Positions 21,401-30,566 of a stretch of 64,000 nt of DNA are shown here, piece by piece (position 1 is the stretch's first letter; the number at the start of each line of letters is the position of its first letter). The stretch lies in NCBI GenBank assembly GCA_004764695.1, contig SMSO01000031.1, positions 2,837,048 through 2,901,047 of the forward strand, written 5' to 3'. The stretch comes from Schizochytrium sp. TIO01 (Eukaryota > Sar > Bigyra > Thraustochytrida > Thraustochytriidae). The translations under genes were made by a program, and so were the position numbers. The notes beneath the pieces are model-generated. The model saw nothing but the letters and a program-made list of their open reading frames with translations, did not search any database and was not told where the DNA came from.

Positions 21401-22199
21401 TGCTGTTAACATGGCAAGTCGCTTGGAAGGTTTATCAAAACTTTATGGCACCCAGATTATTTGTTCAGAAGCTACGCTTGATCTTTGCACATTTCGTGAA
21501 GCGTTTATTCTTCGCGAGCTTGACCTCGTCCAAGTCAAAGGCAAACACAAGTCAGCTCGAATTTTTGAAGTTGTCATGCAGCGAGCGCCTATTGAATGCA
21601 AGTTCAAACCTCCATTCGTTGCAGCTGACAGTGACAGCAGTGATGATGAAGAAGAAGAGGACCAACAAAGTGAAGGTAGCGACTTCACTCCAGACAGTGG
21701 AGAGGAGGGGAAGTATGGGAATGCTTCTTCGAGCCGCAAATACCGTCTACGTTTACCCACCCCGCAAAGACATCTAGGTCAAAGTGGAAAGATGTTCAAA
21801 GCTTTTCGTCCAGTGGAAGGTTCCTCCTCATCAGAGAAATCATCTTCAAAAGATGGGTCGGCTATGCTATATACAAAAGGCTCAGCGAATGAGCTTTTAG
21901 ACTCCAGCATAGATCAGTTAAAGCGATTCCATCCCTTGAGTAATGATGCGCGCTTTAAAATGGATACTAATCGCATTGAAACATACGAAACCGCGTTGCA
22001 TGCTTTTCAGTCAGGACATTTTCGTCGTGCAGAAGAGCTTCTCCTCGGGCTTTGTGATCTTGAGAGTGACTTGGATGTTGCAGAGACATTGCTTTTGGAA
22101 AGATCTCGAGAGGCTGTTGCACAGTTTCGAGCAGATGATATTGATGCAGAGCTTCTTGGCTGGACTGGTGTAAATACCTTGGCCTCGAAGAGCTTTTAA
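18456..22199 (+). CDS. Receptor-type class III adenylyl/guanylyl cyclase
   Basis: This 1247-residue single-exon membrane cyclase should make a cyclic nucleotide from ATP or GTP. Order: a disordered N-terminus (1-270); TM1 at about 282-305; a large extracellular sensor region (about 306-740) with many NxS/T sequons and cysteines; TM2 at about 745-775; a HAMP-like linker (ARPIRRLSKEIRRLTKLDF); and the catalytic domain at about 850-1045. Metal-binding Asp859 (FSDIQGFT) and Asp903 (QGDG) are present, as are transition-state residues Asn985 and Arg989 in GDAVNMASRLE. The purine-selecting positions are unusual: Glu899 where adenylyl cyclases have Lys, and Gly978 where they have Asp or Thr. An acidic Ser-rich linker and a TPR-like C-terminal helix region follow. 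Confidence 0.93.
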   Translation: MGSTPSSPELRSTSSSEPATSSPSGDAPTEMAMREHHDTSKNETRAQDLPSIENGVSTKDLESQTEGPNDYNQDNNADKRNSPEPAQDILEDEVLNYAHSAPPGVAGMAFTSNEHNANLVNELSTCRPTEPTNYTKNVTWSGDVPNTNGHRSTLDPSIPAADLAAGTAAASGPVPIRISRAHSVMASVQKRLHSAGQIGPDIERLTPAPTSHSIGVDDWVNSGLNGGSGKSSGSSKSASAFKPLGRNVSKIEMTLERNIRQNRERTCWCLCNRAGQFRLRDAIMFPFAALMVCGAVVIVLVQNSYTGQIQDMYVDSCNTSTETLIVDSIRFELNTSQVMLASSLQQTIQLVQLGVVSDSFSVIISTLTVLEALVTATSNQTLVDELTATMMFQNLNSTFVPLVSGASVIYIDDFLSTNGTADNYTLFSYMFDRDVEPNTALKLIGDGNDTLTLWPVNRTNGQPMGDGESFSADSFSLDGLYYQLSLVLDKGLGSRSYAAYTNLGYWLNSTAIPENLRYGFLLTWPINFCGTYVCWEGVIQTNMLVSDISRICVENLIDIQNNSNVTNKGCPLCAEYFYVTQPIPVDPLVADFTQYPYSQSGLLVGGAVNGEALNITYPDYALNYTGNPIIQNYTRKIESMNLPWNASQSFTFDITTGAECSAAVDLKLSEAELKVLYENCVVLSISPVVGDSNDPSFPVYKPFVWRAVVAVPATWSLVNYTEALSGFREQLADITEETNARVAILSAVSAIIEVCLILLTLGLSIIIASLLARPIRRLSKEIRRLTKLDFRTSGAIMPKEERSRIKEVASTQKEFVKMYYALETFARFVPATVVRDIVRSKRGRRLNVSERVVTTMFSDIQGFTTIAEKLERVDLMYLITRYLTAMTSIVEQYEGVVAEIQGDGLLAFWNTPDDIDEHASKALSAAIAQQQYLKYLSKQFQDEFRAKYDLGDFRVRIGIHTGSVLSGTIGSLTKYKFGSLGDAVNMASRLEGLSKLYGTQIICSEATLDLCTFREAFILRELDLVQVKGKHKSARIFEVVMQRAPIECKFKPPFVAADSDSSDDEEEEDQQSEGSDFTPDSGEEGKYGNASSSRKYRLRLPTPQRHLGQSGKMFKAFRPVEGSSSSEKSSSKDGSAMLYTKGSANELLDSSIDQLKRFHPLSNDARFKMDTNRIETYETALHAFQSGHFRRAEELLLGLCDLESDLDVAETLLLERSREAVAQFRADDIDAELLGWTGVNTLASKSF

Positions 22200-24129
22200 T
22201 GAGGTTCAAATAGATATACTCAATTTGATTTATTTGATGGTACTTGCAATGACTTTAAGTGGCGGGACAAAAGTTTGAGAATATACACTTAATAAGTCAA
22301 TCAGTTGTTGACAATCTTCGCCTTACGTTTCGCTTCCAATCGAGATATTCGATTAAAAACATCGCGAAAACAGAATTGCGGAGAGCTTCGTCTCCTCTAA
22401 AACAATAAAAAACAAAACAATGAACGCACCGCGTCATAAAGCTTTAGCTTGTGATCAGGGGGTAGAGTTGTTGTTGAAGAAAACAAACAAATAAATAAGT
22501 CAAGATGGAAAACAAAGAAGCAGTTTGGATCTTCATCATAAAATGCGATCCTCGAACCTAGAGCCAATATTCTTGCCAAGAAAAAAAATCAAAAGAAATA
22601 AGAGCTGTCATGCACGGGACTGCCTTGCAAATCTTGAATCCAATACAGCTATATCAATTTGTAAATTCTTCAAATTTCTGGACAATATAAAATACATTTT
22701 AAACATAATTAATGATGCTTTAGAAAGTAAACGTTTTGCAGAATGTTTCTACAAACACTCAATGGGAGTTTTTCGTTATGCGAAACTTGGAGGGTTTCAG
22801 AATATTGTAAAGATCAAGACAATAAACTCAAACCCGTGTGACTCTGAGCAAATTCAAAAAGTTACTCAATAATTGAACGAGAGGCTTAATACAATAATGT
22901 GTTCAATGTAGTCCACAGGGTTTTGAATATGTTTTGGTTAAATGGGAAAAACCTTTAGAAGAATTTTCTACAGGGATACTCCCTTGATGCGTGCGTTCCA
23001 CTCATTTGGATCGAACCTGCAGTCTCTTGGTTGATTTTTTTTGTTTTTGTTTTTTTGTATCCAAGCACTTCTTTCAATGGAGAATAAGAATTTGGATGAG
23101 AGGGACTTTATCATATGACTACGTCCCATACGGCCTTGTTTGCAAAATGATTATTTACCAAAACATCTTCCGAATTGGATTTCCCGGGAAACTACACGAG
23201 CGAATTTCGAGCGGCTAGTATTCGTTAGCTATTTACAGAAATAATCTTCCGTTTATTCGAAGCGCGGAACAGAGGCCGATGGGATCCGAATCCCGGGATA
23301 TATACTAGCGTGTTTCAAGCAACCCCATCAAATATGCAATTTGTTTTCAGATGCTTGCTTATAAGTTCACAAAACTTAGATTATTTATATCCTCGACGTC
23401 TTCGATCATGCATCAGCATGGCTGAGGTAATTTGCAGCAAATAGAAGCATTTGCGATGCATAGCCAAAGCCAAGGCGTCAACTCTGTAAATCTTTCCAAA
23501 ACTTCTCAAGCTACATACGTAAACGCTTCGTAGGTGAAGTGGTGAAGTGGTGAAGCACAATCAATAAATGCACCTGCAATGACTTCATTCAAAGTATGAT
23601 AGATGCTGCAATAATTTATTATTAAAAACTTATATATATAATTAAAAAAGCTTACCTATCTATTTATTTATTTATTTACTTAAAAAAAATAAATAAGAAG
23701 GATTGTTTGTATTTTAAATTATAATTGAAAAAAGAAAAAAGAGAAAAGAAAAAAGAGAAAAGAAAAAAACGAAAATGAAAATGAAAATGAAAATGAAAAT
23801 GAAAATGAAAATGAAAATGAAAATGAAAATGAAAACGAAAACGAAACTAAATATTACATATTTCTAGAAGATTATATATTTATAAATTATTCACATAGCT
23901 CAGCTGTCTCCATTACCGCCAATCATCTCTTGGTGATCTGCAGTCGATTGCCAAACTTAACGTGAAGGCCTTGTCCTGCGGCACGGTCAATCATCAGAGG
24001 TTATCTCTAATAGTCCTTTCAATTCAACTTAGCTAAAACACTCTGTCACTCATTATGCATAATATTCATTTTAAATTTTAAAATAAAACAAAAACAGAAC
24101 CAAAAGTTTTCATCTCGAATTCATTCAAC
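22200..24129. other. AT-rich, repeat-rich stretch without a clear gene
   Basis: This begins the AT-rich island. An AT-rich frame with an internal ATG at 22543 runs to 22872 (+, about 109 codons, Lys/Ile/Phe-rich). It resembles nothing known and may be chance. Purine runs (about 23730-23770) and an AAAATG repeat lie near 23.8 kb. A tRNA-B-box-like GGTTCGATCC on the minus strand near 23,010 has no matching stem. Confidence 0.45.
23771..23847. repeat. GAAAAT hexanucleotide microsatellite
   Basis: About a dozen gaaaat units, the last few changed to gaaaac. An A/G-only run at about 23735-23770 precedes it. Confidence 0.95.
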
Positions 24130-25240
24130 AGTATCAAACCCTTAATTGGTTGACCTCCAACCAGACAAGGGAGGTCCTCTGAGAAGAAGAGACAGTGCCC
24201 AAATAGCCACAACGCGCTTAAACTATTTCTTATAGTGAATCCTTCTGAGAATCAAGCACTATGGAGGCCCAAACGAGCTCTCAAGGTCAGAATGTCCCGC
24301 GTTCAGAGATAGGCAGCATACAAAATTTGACTAAGGGTTTACAGAACGTAAGCTTGAATGAAAATCAGAGTGAGCCAGGCGAAGAGGTTCCTGATGAACT
24401 TTACATCCAATATGGCATGCGTTTCATTCGTGATGGCGAGTATAGAATTCGTGGTTCGCCAACCCCAGCCTACGGCCTAGTAGCTTACCTTGTCCCAATG
24501 CGTTTATTACCTACACGCAAGAAATTAGGGCGACTTCTTCGAAATGGTGTTCATAAAAACCGGCCGAGCTAATCTACAGAAGCTGCACTGTATTGAGTGC
24601 AGAAGCGTATTTTCTTCTCCTACGGAACTAGGAACGCATCTGCGGGACGACGAGAAGACGCACAGAAAAGGCCCCCGGTTATTTGCAATCTCTACGTGGC
24701 GAAATTGTGGATGAAGCAGTGGAGCAAGAAGTGATTGAGTACAGCAGAGACAAGGAGGCATCGTTCAAAGAGATTGACAAACGTTTTAGAGAGAACTTTG
24801 ATTCCATGGACGCTGTCGTGTATACCATGATGGTGGATTACTATGCTGCATGCATGGTGATGAGGACCATTGAAGAAATGACTGAAGATGGTGCGAAGAG
24901 GAAAAAAGAGAACGTTAAAAGGAAGGAGGAGAATCGTATAAGACAAATTTGCGAACCCAAGACCAAAACGAAGAAGAAGAACGCAAAGAAGAAGAAGAAG
25001 AAGGTGGGGGCGATGGCGACGAACGAAGCAAACAACAACATGAGTCGTGCATACGACGATAACGATGGGACTACTCCAAAGGACTCTGCAGCAGATTCAC
25101 AAGAGGAATCAAAGCAAGGTCATGCGCAGAGAAAGCCGGGGCGAAACAAGAGCAAGAAGAAGAAGGGGAACGCAGCAGCAAGCAACGCTCAGCAGCTTGA
25201 GCATGGATGAACTAATAGAACTAGACCTCATAAAGATAAA
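24130..25240. repeat. Left arm of a 1.1 kb inverted duplication
   Basis: This arm matches the reverse complement of 26232-27360. The match includes at least 120 bp of 5' flank (from about cccttaattggttg at 24139) and extends past the stop codon to a tagacct...aataaagat-like end. The two arms face each other across a spacer of about 990 bp. Indels within the coding part are mostly multiples of three, apart from two single-base insertions in this arm. Confidence 0.85.
24261..25210 (+). pseudogene. Frame-broken copy of the zinc-finger-like gene
   Basis: This is the left paralog of the intact gene at 26259-27233. It starts at an ATG at 24261 and matches through to its basic C-terminus, but in three successive frames. 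One extra base lies near 24527 (ttaggg here against ttggg in the partner). A second lies near 24671, where a run of five C replaces four. The first frame stops at 24570-24572. The middle part, with the CIEC...H...H finger, is otherwise intact, and the last frame (about 24683-25210) keeps the VDYYAACMVMRT motif and Lys-rich tail. Because the rest is so well preserved, the breaks are either very recent or assembly errors. If they are errors, this is a second functional gene. Confidence 0.75.
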
Positions 25241-26231
25241 AGGCATCTTATGAAGTTGTACTATTTCTTGTTTTGGACTTATATGTAGGTTAGAGCACCC
25301 AACAATATTATCAAGGAATTGCATAGCGACTAGTATAACTGTTAAATCTAACCATCAGGATATTATCAGTTTCAGCTCCCTCAAAAACGAAAAATTGCGA
25401 AGTATCATTCTTGTTTCTGTCACAGCGCAAACTCTATCATAGAGGCGAATGCGGATCTCTTTGCAGCTAAGTCATATATTTCATTGAGTGTTTGGCAAGC
25501 TTCTTTAAATCAGAGAGAGGGATTCAGGATGGAGCCTTCTTTGCGTTCTCAGAAGTTTCAAGCAACTTTTTTAATTGGGGTGATTGTATTGTAAGTAAAA
25601 AAAAAAAGGATAATTATCTAAGACGTTCAATATCAGAAGCAAGCCCCTATTTACCTAATATAGGTTTGCCTGTGCCGGTATTTATCCAGGGGCGTATCAG
25701 ACTGTATAAGCCAGTTTGAGCGCACGCTAGCGAGGGAGGCGAAAACCTTGGACTTGTCAGTCTAGTAACTGGAAGCATCTATTGTCACGCGTGTCACTAC
25801 GCACATATACATGCGAACATTCGAAAAGCAAAATACCACAAAGCAACATATGGGTTGGGAAGATAGTCCAGCAATTCTTATAAGAGGGTTTTGAAATGAG
25901 ACATACTTTAATATACTTTGACTCCTTTGACTGATCTGGGCCGAGCAGTATGTGCCTAAGATGCCATAGCTTCTATTGTGTTTTGTGATATGAGATTGTG
26001 CCAAGTTTATATAATTTCAGGTTTCAATGTTTACGTACGCTTCTTCGGGTTCAAATTCTTTCAAATTCTAACTCTTCTTTGAGTTATAATTTATGTAAAT
26101 ATTTTTCTTCATTTTTTAAAATATATACTATTTGAAGTAATAATGAATGAAAATGTTACTATGGAAGAAGATACATATATCTTAACTAAAAACTTCAATT
26201 TAAAAAGAAATCATAAACGAAGTGAAGACAA
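25241..26231. other. Spacer between the inverted arms
   Basis: About 990 bp of AT-rich DNA lie between the convergent 3' ends of the paralogous pair. No gene is seen. An A11 run lies at about 25598-25608 and the second half is very AT-rich (about 26060-26140). It would be the loop of any hairpin transcript. Confidence 0.5.
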
Positions 26232-27360
26232 GATCTTTATTAGGTCTACATCTAACAGTTATTCCTCGTATCGTGGATCGTGCTCCTGCAGAGCGTTGCT
26301 TGCTGCTGCGTTCCCCTTCTTCTTCTTGCTCTTGTTTCGCCTCGGCTTTCTCTGCGCATGACCTTGCTTTGATTCCTCTTGTGAATCTGCTGCAGAGTCC
26401 TTTGGAGTAGTCCCATCGTTATCGTCGTATGCACGACTCGTGTTGTTGTTTGCTTCGTTCATCTCAGGTGCCATTGTCCCCTTCTGCTTCTTCTTCTTCT
26501 TTGCGTTCTTCTTCTTCGTTTTGGTCTTGGCCTCCCTAATTTGTCTTATACGATTCTCCTCCTTCCTTGCAACGTTCTCTTTTTTCCTCTTCGCACCTTC
26601 TTCAGTCATTTCTCCAATGGTCCTCATCACCATGCATGCAGCATAGTAATCCACCATTTTCTGATGCACGACATCGTCGGAGTTAAAGTTCTTTCTAAAA
26701 CGTTTGTCAATCTCTTTGAACGATGCCTCCTTGTACTCAATCACTTCTTGCTTCACTTCTTGCTTCACTGCTTGCTTCACTGCTTCATTCACAACTTCGC
26801 CACGTAGAAATTGCAAATAACCGGGGCGTTTTCTGTGCGTCTTCTTGTACCGCAGATGCGTTCCTAGTTCCGTAGGAGAAGAAAATACGCTTCTGCACTC
26901 GATACAGTGCAGCTTCCGTAGATCAGCTCGGCCGGTTTTTATGAACACCATTTCGAAGAAGTCGCCCAATTTCTTGCGTGTAGGTAATAAACGCTCTGGG
27001 ACAAGGTAAGCTACTAGGCCGTAGGCTGGGGTTGGCGAACCACGAATTCTATACTCGCCATCACGAATGAAACGCATGCCATATTGGATGTAAAGTTCAT
27101 CAGGAACCTCTTCGCCTGGCTCACTCTGATTTTCATCCAAGCTTACGTCCTGTAAACCCTTGGTCAAGTTTTGTACGCTGCCTACCTCTGCACGCGGGGC
27201 ATTCTCGCGGGGCAAGCTCGTTTGAGCCGACATATTGGTTGGTTCTCAGAAGGCTCCACTATAAGAAATAACTTGAGTGCGTTGTGGTTGTTTGGGCACT
27301 GCCTCTTCTCCTCGGCAGGCCTCCCTTGTCCGATTGGAGATCAACCAATTAAGGGTTTGG
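26232..27360. repeat. Right arm of the 1.1 kb inverted duplication
   Basis: This is the reverse-complement partner of 24130-25240, including the shared 5' flank (tcaaccaattaagggtttg at 27341-27359 mirrors the left arm). The gene it carries is intact. Confidence 0.85.
26259..27233 (-). CDS. Zinc-finger-like protein of an unrecognised family (intact copy)
   Basis: This 324-residue protein begins at the ATG at 27233. Order: a variable N-terminus; a conserved region at about 45-105 (YIQYGMRFIRDGEYRIRG); a C2H2-like finger with Cys110, Cys113, His126 and His133 (C-x2-C-x12-H-x6-H); a VKQ/EVKQ repeat at about 152-165; a helical block ending in DYYAACMVMRT at 195-205; and a strongly basic Lys-rich C-terminal third with several possible nuclear localisation signals. 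A nucleic-acid-binding nuclear role is inferred from the finger and basic tail only. The left-arm copy is nearly the same, and a diverged relative sits at 28742-29275. I recognise no named family. Confidence 0.75.
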   Translation of the reverse strand: MSAQTSLPRENAPRAEVGSVQNLTKGLQDVSLDENQSEPGEEVPDELYIQYGMRFIRDGEYRIRGSPTPAYGLVAYLVPERLLPTRKKLGDFFEMVFIKTGRADLRKLHCIECRSVFSSPTELGTHLRYKKTHRKRPGYLQFLRGEVVNEAVKQAVKQEVKQEVIEYKEASFKEIDKRFRKNFNSDDVVHQKMVDYYAACMVMRTIGEMTEEGAKRKKENVARKEENRIRQIREAKTKTKKKNAKKKKKQKGTMAPEMNEANNNTSRAYDDNDGTTPKDSAADSQEESKQGHAQRKPRRNKSKKKKGNAAASNALQEHDPRYEE

Positions 27361-27681
27361 TGTTTGGATTTATCTCTATTCTCTGGGTCAGCAATCTCTT
27401 TTTATCATTTGCTATTTTATCAGTTAAGGGTAGAATGGCGTAGCAACGACTGCCCTCTCTGAGCTGGAATGGTGGCTTGAACAGGACAAATCACTTACAG
27501 AGAATTGGCGATAACGAAGTTAGCTGGCTGGCTTATTTATACACCTACGTATATACGTTTTGATTAAATGGAATCTTTAACTTTGTAAGAGGTACGCTCC
27601 GCAAAGTAAAAGAAATCAAACCTCAGCCCTTAATCTTTAATCAAAAAATTAAAACAAATCAAATCAAATCAAACAAAATAT

Positions 27682-27755
27682 GTAGGTAGGTAGGTAGGTA
27701 GGTAGGTAGGTAGGTAGGTAGGTAGGCGCAAGTATCTTCTACCTACCTACCTACC
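27682..27755. repeat. GTAG array facing an inverted CTAC array
   Basis: About eleven gtag units (27682-27726) are followed after about 12 bases by four ctac units (27739-27755). The two can pair as a hairpin with at least 16 bp in the stem. More scattered ctac copies follow to about 27770. Confidence 0.92.
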
Positions 27756-27860
27756 AGCCAGCCTACCTATGTCTAGTTTTGTCCTTGACTTCTATTGAAA
27801 AGATTAAAATAAATAAATAAATAAAAATATTCAGTTTGTATTAAAACGCTTTTGAAAGCT

Positions 27861-27861
<1 letters not shown>

Positions 27862-27899
<38 letters not shown>
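27862..27899. repeat. 38-nt uninterrupted T run
   Basis: This is the longest homopolymer in the window. On the minus strand it is a poly(A) tract and could be the scar of a retroposed transcript. No recognisable retroelement sequence or target-site duplication was seen beside it. Confidence 0.95.
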
Positions 27900-27905
<6 letters not shown>

Positions 27906-28741
27906 CTTCAGAGAAAAATGGAACGGAAGCAGTTGAGATAGTATGACGAAAGACACTCTAGAGGTTAAGCAATCAAATAGGCCAAAGGGGGAGAAACACG
28001 TGTGGATGCATTCTTGTCTTCAAAACCCTTCTTTTACTTCTCTTTAAATACAATTCCCAAACTGGAAGTCTTTCCGCATTTTAATCTTTTCATGGAAAAG
28101 GGCGCATACTCACGCAAGATTGGTATGGCTCACAGTATCCGCTATACTTCATGATCTGTGTAGTTAGACTACCAAAATCGTCTAATACGTCCACTGATGG
28201 CTGCAACCATAGGCAAACCTAACTTGGGTAAGCAAACGTTTCTGTTTTGTAATTACTGCACGCTAATGGTCTAAAGATACTTGGGAGGATCTATCTATTA
28301 AATTAGAAAAATCTTTAAAAGCATAGGTTTTACTAAAATTTATTGTTTTAAAAGAATAACTTGGAGGTAATAAGAATTACTTTGTGTGCTTCCATTTTAT
28401 TAATCTTAAGAGTAATCAGAATTTAAATTGTGAGCGCTCTACTTGGTATATTATACTATCGCACAAGGGTATTTATTCACTAGGACAGACTAAGTACGAA
28501 GCCTCAGTGGATGAAAGTTGAGTAAGCTGTGTGACGAAGTTATTTATTCCATTAAGCTGACAGAGTTGGTTTGTTCTATGGTAGGAGCAGTAAAAGGAAT
28601 AAAAACATTGCTAATATAAAAGTAGTACATACATGCGATGTTTGCCGCCAAACATGTGTGTAACAAGCAAAACTCAAACATAAAAGTCGATCTTTCGAAG
28701 GTCTGCACATAGGCTAGCCCTTTTTACTTGGACAAGCCAAA

Positions 28742-29275
28742 ATGAATAACCCCAATGACGATGAAAACCACAATAACATAAGTAGGCTTCAAATAATTGT
28801 CGATCACCTTATTGACCTTGCTCAAGATACAGACGGTGGAAACGCACAAGAACCCTTGAGTTTCAGGCTTGCGAGAGTGCTCTACGAAAATAACATTCCA
28901 GCATCGTCAAGCAATTTGAAGAGAGTATGGAGCACGTACCGCGCGCAAACTGGGAATCCGGAAAGGCTTCATTGCGTTCATTGTTCGATGTCTTACACCT
29001 TAAATGGACTTGGACGACACCTGAGAAGGAACAGAGATCATAGGTGCGGTCCTGGATCCAAAGAGACCTTGAGACAAACCATTCTGGAGTATCCAGATCG
29101 CCCTGAGATACCTAACATTAATGGGCAACCTACTTTTCAGGATCTAAGGAACGATTTTGATAATAATCACAACCACGATCAAGGATTTGTGGACTTGATG
29201 ATCACATACAACGCTACTTGTATGGTCATGCGGACTGATGCTCAAATGTTGAGACAACGACGAAGGCGCAGATAA
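28742..29275 (+). CDS. Diverged relative of the zinc-finger-like family
   Basis: This 177-residue protein starts with the ATG at 28742. It shares the layout of the 26259-27233 gene: a finger with Cys78, Cys81, His93 and His100 (LHCVHC...GRHLRRNRDH), then a helical block ending in TYNATCMVMRT at about 155-165, then a short Arg-rich tail (RQRRRRR). The N-terminal third is only weakly similar. It is shorter because it lacks the long Lys-rich C-terminus. It lies 1.5 kb from the inverted pair, which suggests local duplication and divergence. The function is unknown; nucleic-acid binding is inferred from finger and basic tail. Confidence 0.65.
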   Translation: MNNPNDDENHNNISRLQIIVDHLIDLAQDTDGGNAQEPLSFRLARVLYENNIPASSSNLKRVWSTYRAQTGNPERLHCVHCSMSYTLNGLGRHLRRNRDHRCGPGSKETLRQTILEYPDRPEIPNINGQPTFQDLRNDFDNNHNHDQGFVDLMITYNATCMVMRTDAQMLRQRRRRR

Positions 29276-30566
29276 ACCATCACTGTTGAGTATATCAGGG
29301 TCGGTGATACTTTGTTCACTCTGTGCACTCAAGAAAAAGGCACGGATAGTAAAAACAAGGATATAGTTCGAATCACTACTTTAAACATTTCTCTACAATT
29401 TTCTATTTCCTTTGCATTACTTCAATATTGTTCCCCTACAATGCCATTTGAGTTCATGTACCTGGATACTGCAATCTTTAATCAATACGACATGTGGACA
29501 TGCTATTGCTTAAGTTTTCGATACATAAGTACTATTCCAAGAGACTTCAGAATTGAGACTCGTCAAGGAGATACATGGTTGCAAATTCGGGAGCTTCATG
29601 ACCTGGAAGTATACATGTTCACTATAACGGAAATGGCCAAATTTAAATTTACAATGAATGAAAATATTTAATAGAGCCTCTTCAAATATGGATGATACAA
29701 ATGAGATCTAGGCTTTCGACTGCGTCATAAACCAACCCACCTTGGAGTCCATTTGCAAGAACAGTGAGTTCCGAACATTAAAATCTAAACTTCACTGAGC
29801 CTTCTGCAAGAGATTTGCTTTTATCTTGCTGGTCGACATCTAGCTGACCAAAATCATTGATGAATTGAAATGTAGCCCGGTTGAGAATTGACACAAAAGC
29901 GATACATGAGCGTTTTTTCGAATATGTAATTCCTAAGATAGTTTTGTATCTTTATGCAATGGATATACCCGAAGGTTAGGAACCGCACGTTAAGATCTAT
30001 TGCTGTTCAATATAGAACTGCACATGAACCATGTTTTAAGACATAGAAGATATAATTGTTTCGCGTCGCTCAGACTGCAACCTTATTTGTCTTTGTTGAG
30101 AAAAAATAACAAACAAAAAAACATCCGTGATTGAAATCATAATATTTTGCTCAGCTCTTATCCTCATCAGCCATATGCTTTGTTTACATTTTAATTTTAG
30201 CGGTGACAGAATGTTTTGTAGTCATGGAAACACTCCTGGCGAACGAGCAAGCAATATTCTTTTTCAGCCACAGATACAATTTTTCCTTTCTACTATTATT
30301 GTTATTATGACTCCTATTGTAGTCCTATTCATAAGTAAGTAGTGCTAGGACTTCCATCTCCAAGAAGTAATACTATGTATCTTCTATTTTTTGTGCATTA
30401 CCAAGCTCTGATCAAACAAACTTGCAATCGTGTTGTGAGCTGACAAACCTTACGAGGCCACCCCTACCAAGTTTCCTTGTACTATTCACTCTGCCTACGC
30501 GAGGTATTCGTAGTGGCGTTAAGTGTTTTGACCTAACTTTTGCACTCCGTGCTTTTGCGAATAACC
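29276..30566. other. AT-rich intergenic region
   Basis: No convincing gene. A 119-codon frame at 29312-29671 (+) starts at TTG and looks random. The last few hundred bases should hold the aminoacylase promoter. Confidence 0.45.

Larger units (their letters stand above)
27361..28741. other. Low-complexity AT-rich stretch
   Basis: No gene is seen. It contains CAAAT repeats, a GTAG array with its inverted complement, an AAAT run and a 38-nt T run (listed separately). The rest is unremarkable AT-rich DNA. Confidence 0.55.

Noticed and set aside
22990-23030. GGTTCGATCC on the minus strand, a tRNA B-box match
   Set aside because: The T-stem does not pair and there is no A box or acceptor stem at the right distance.
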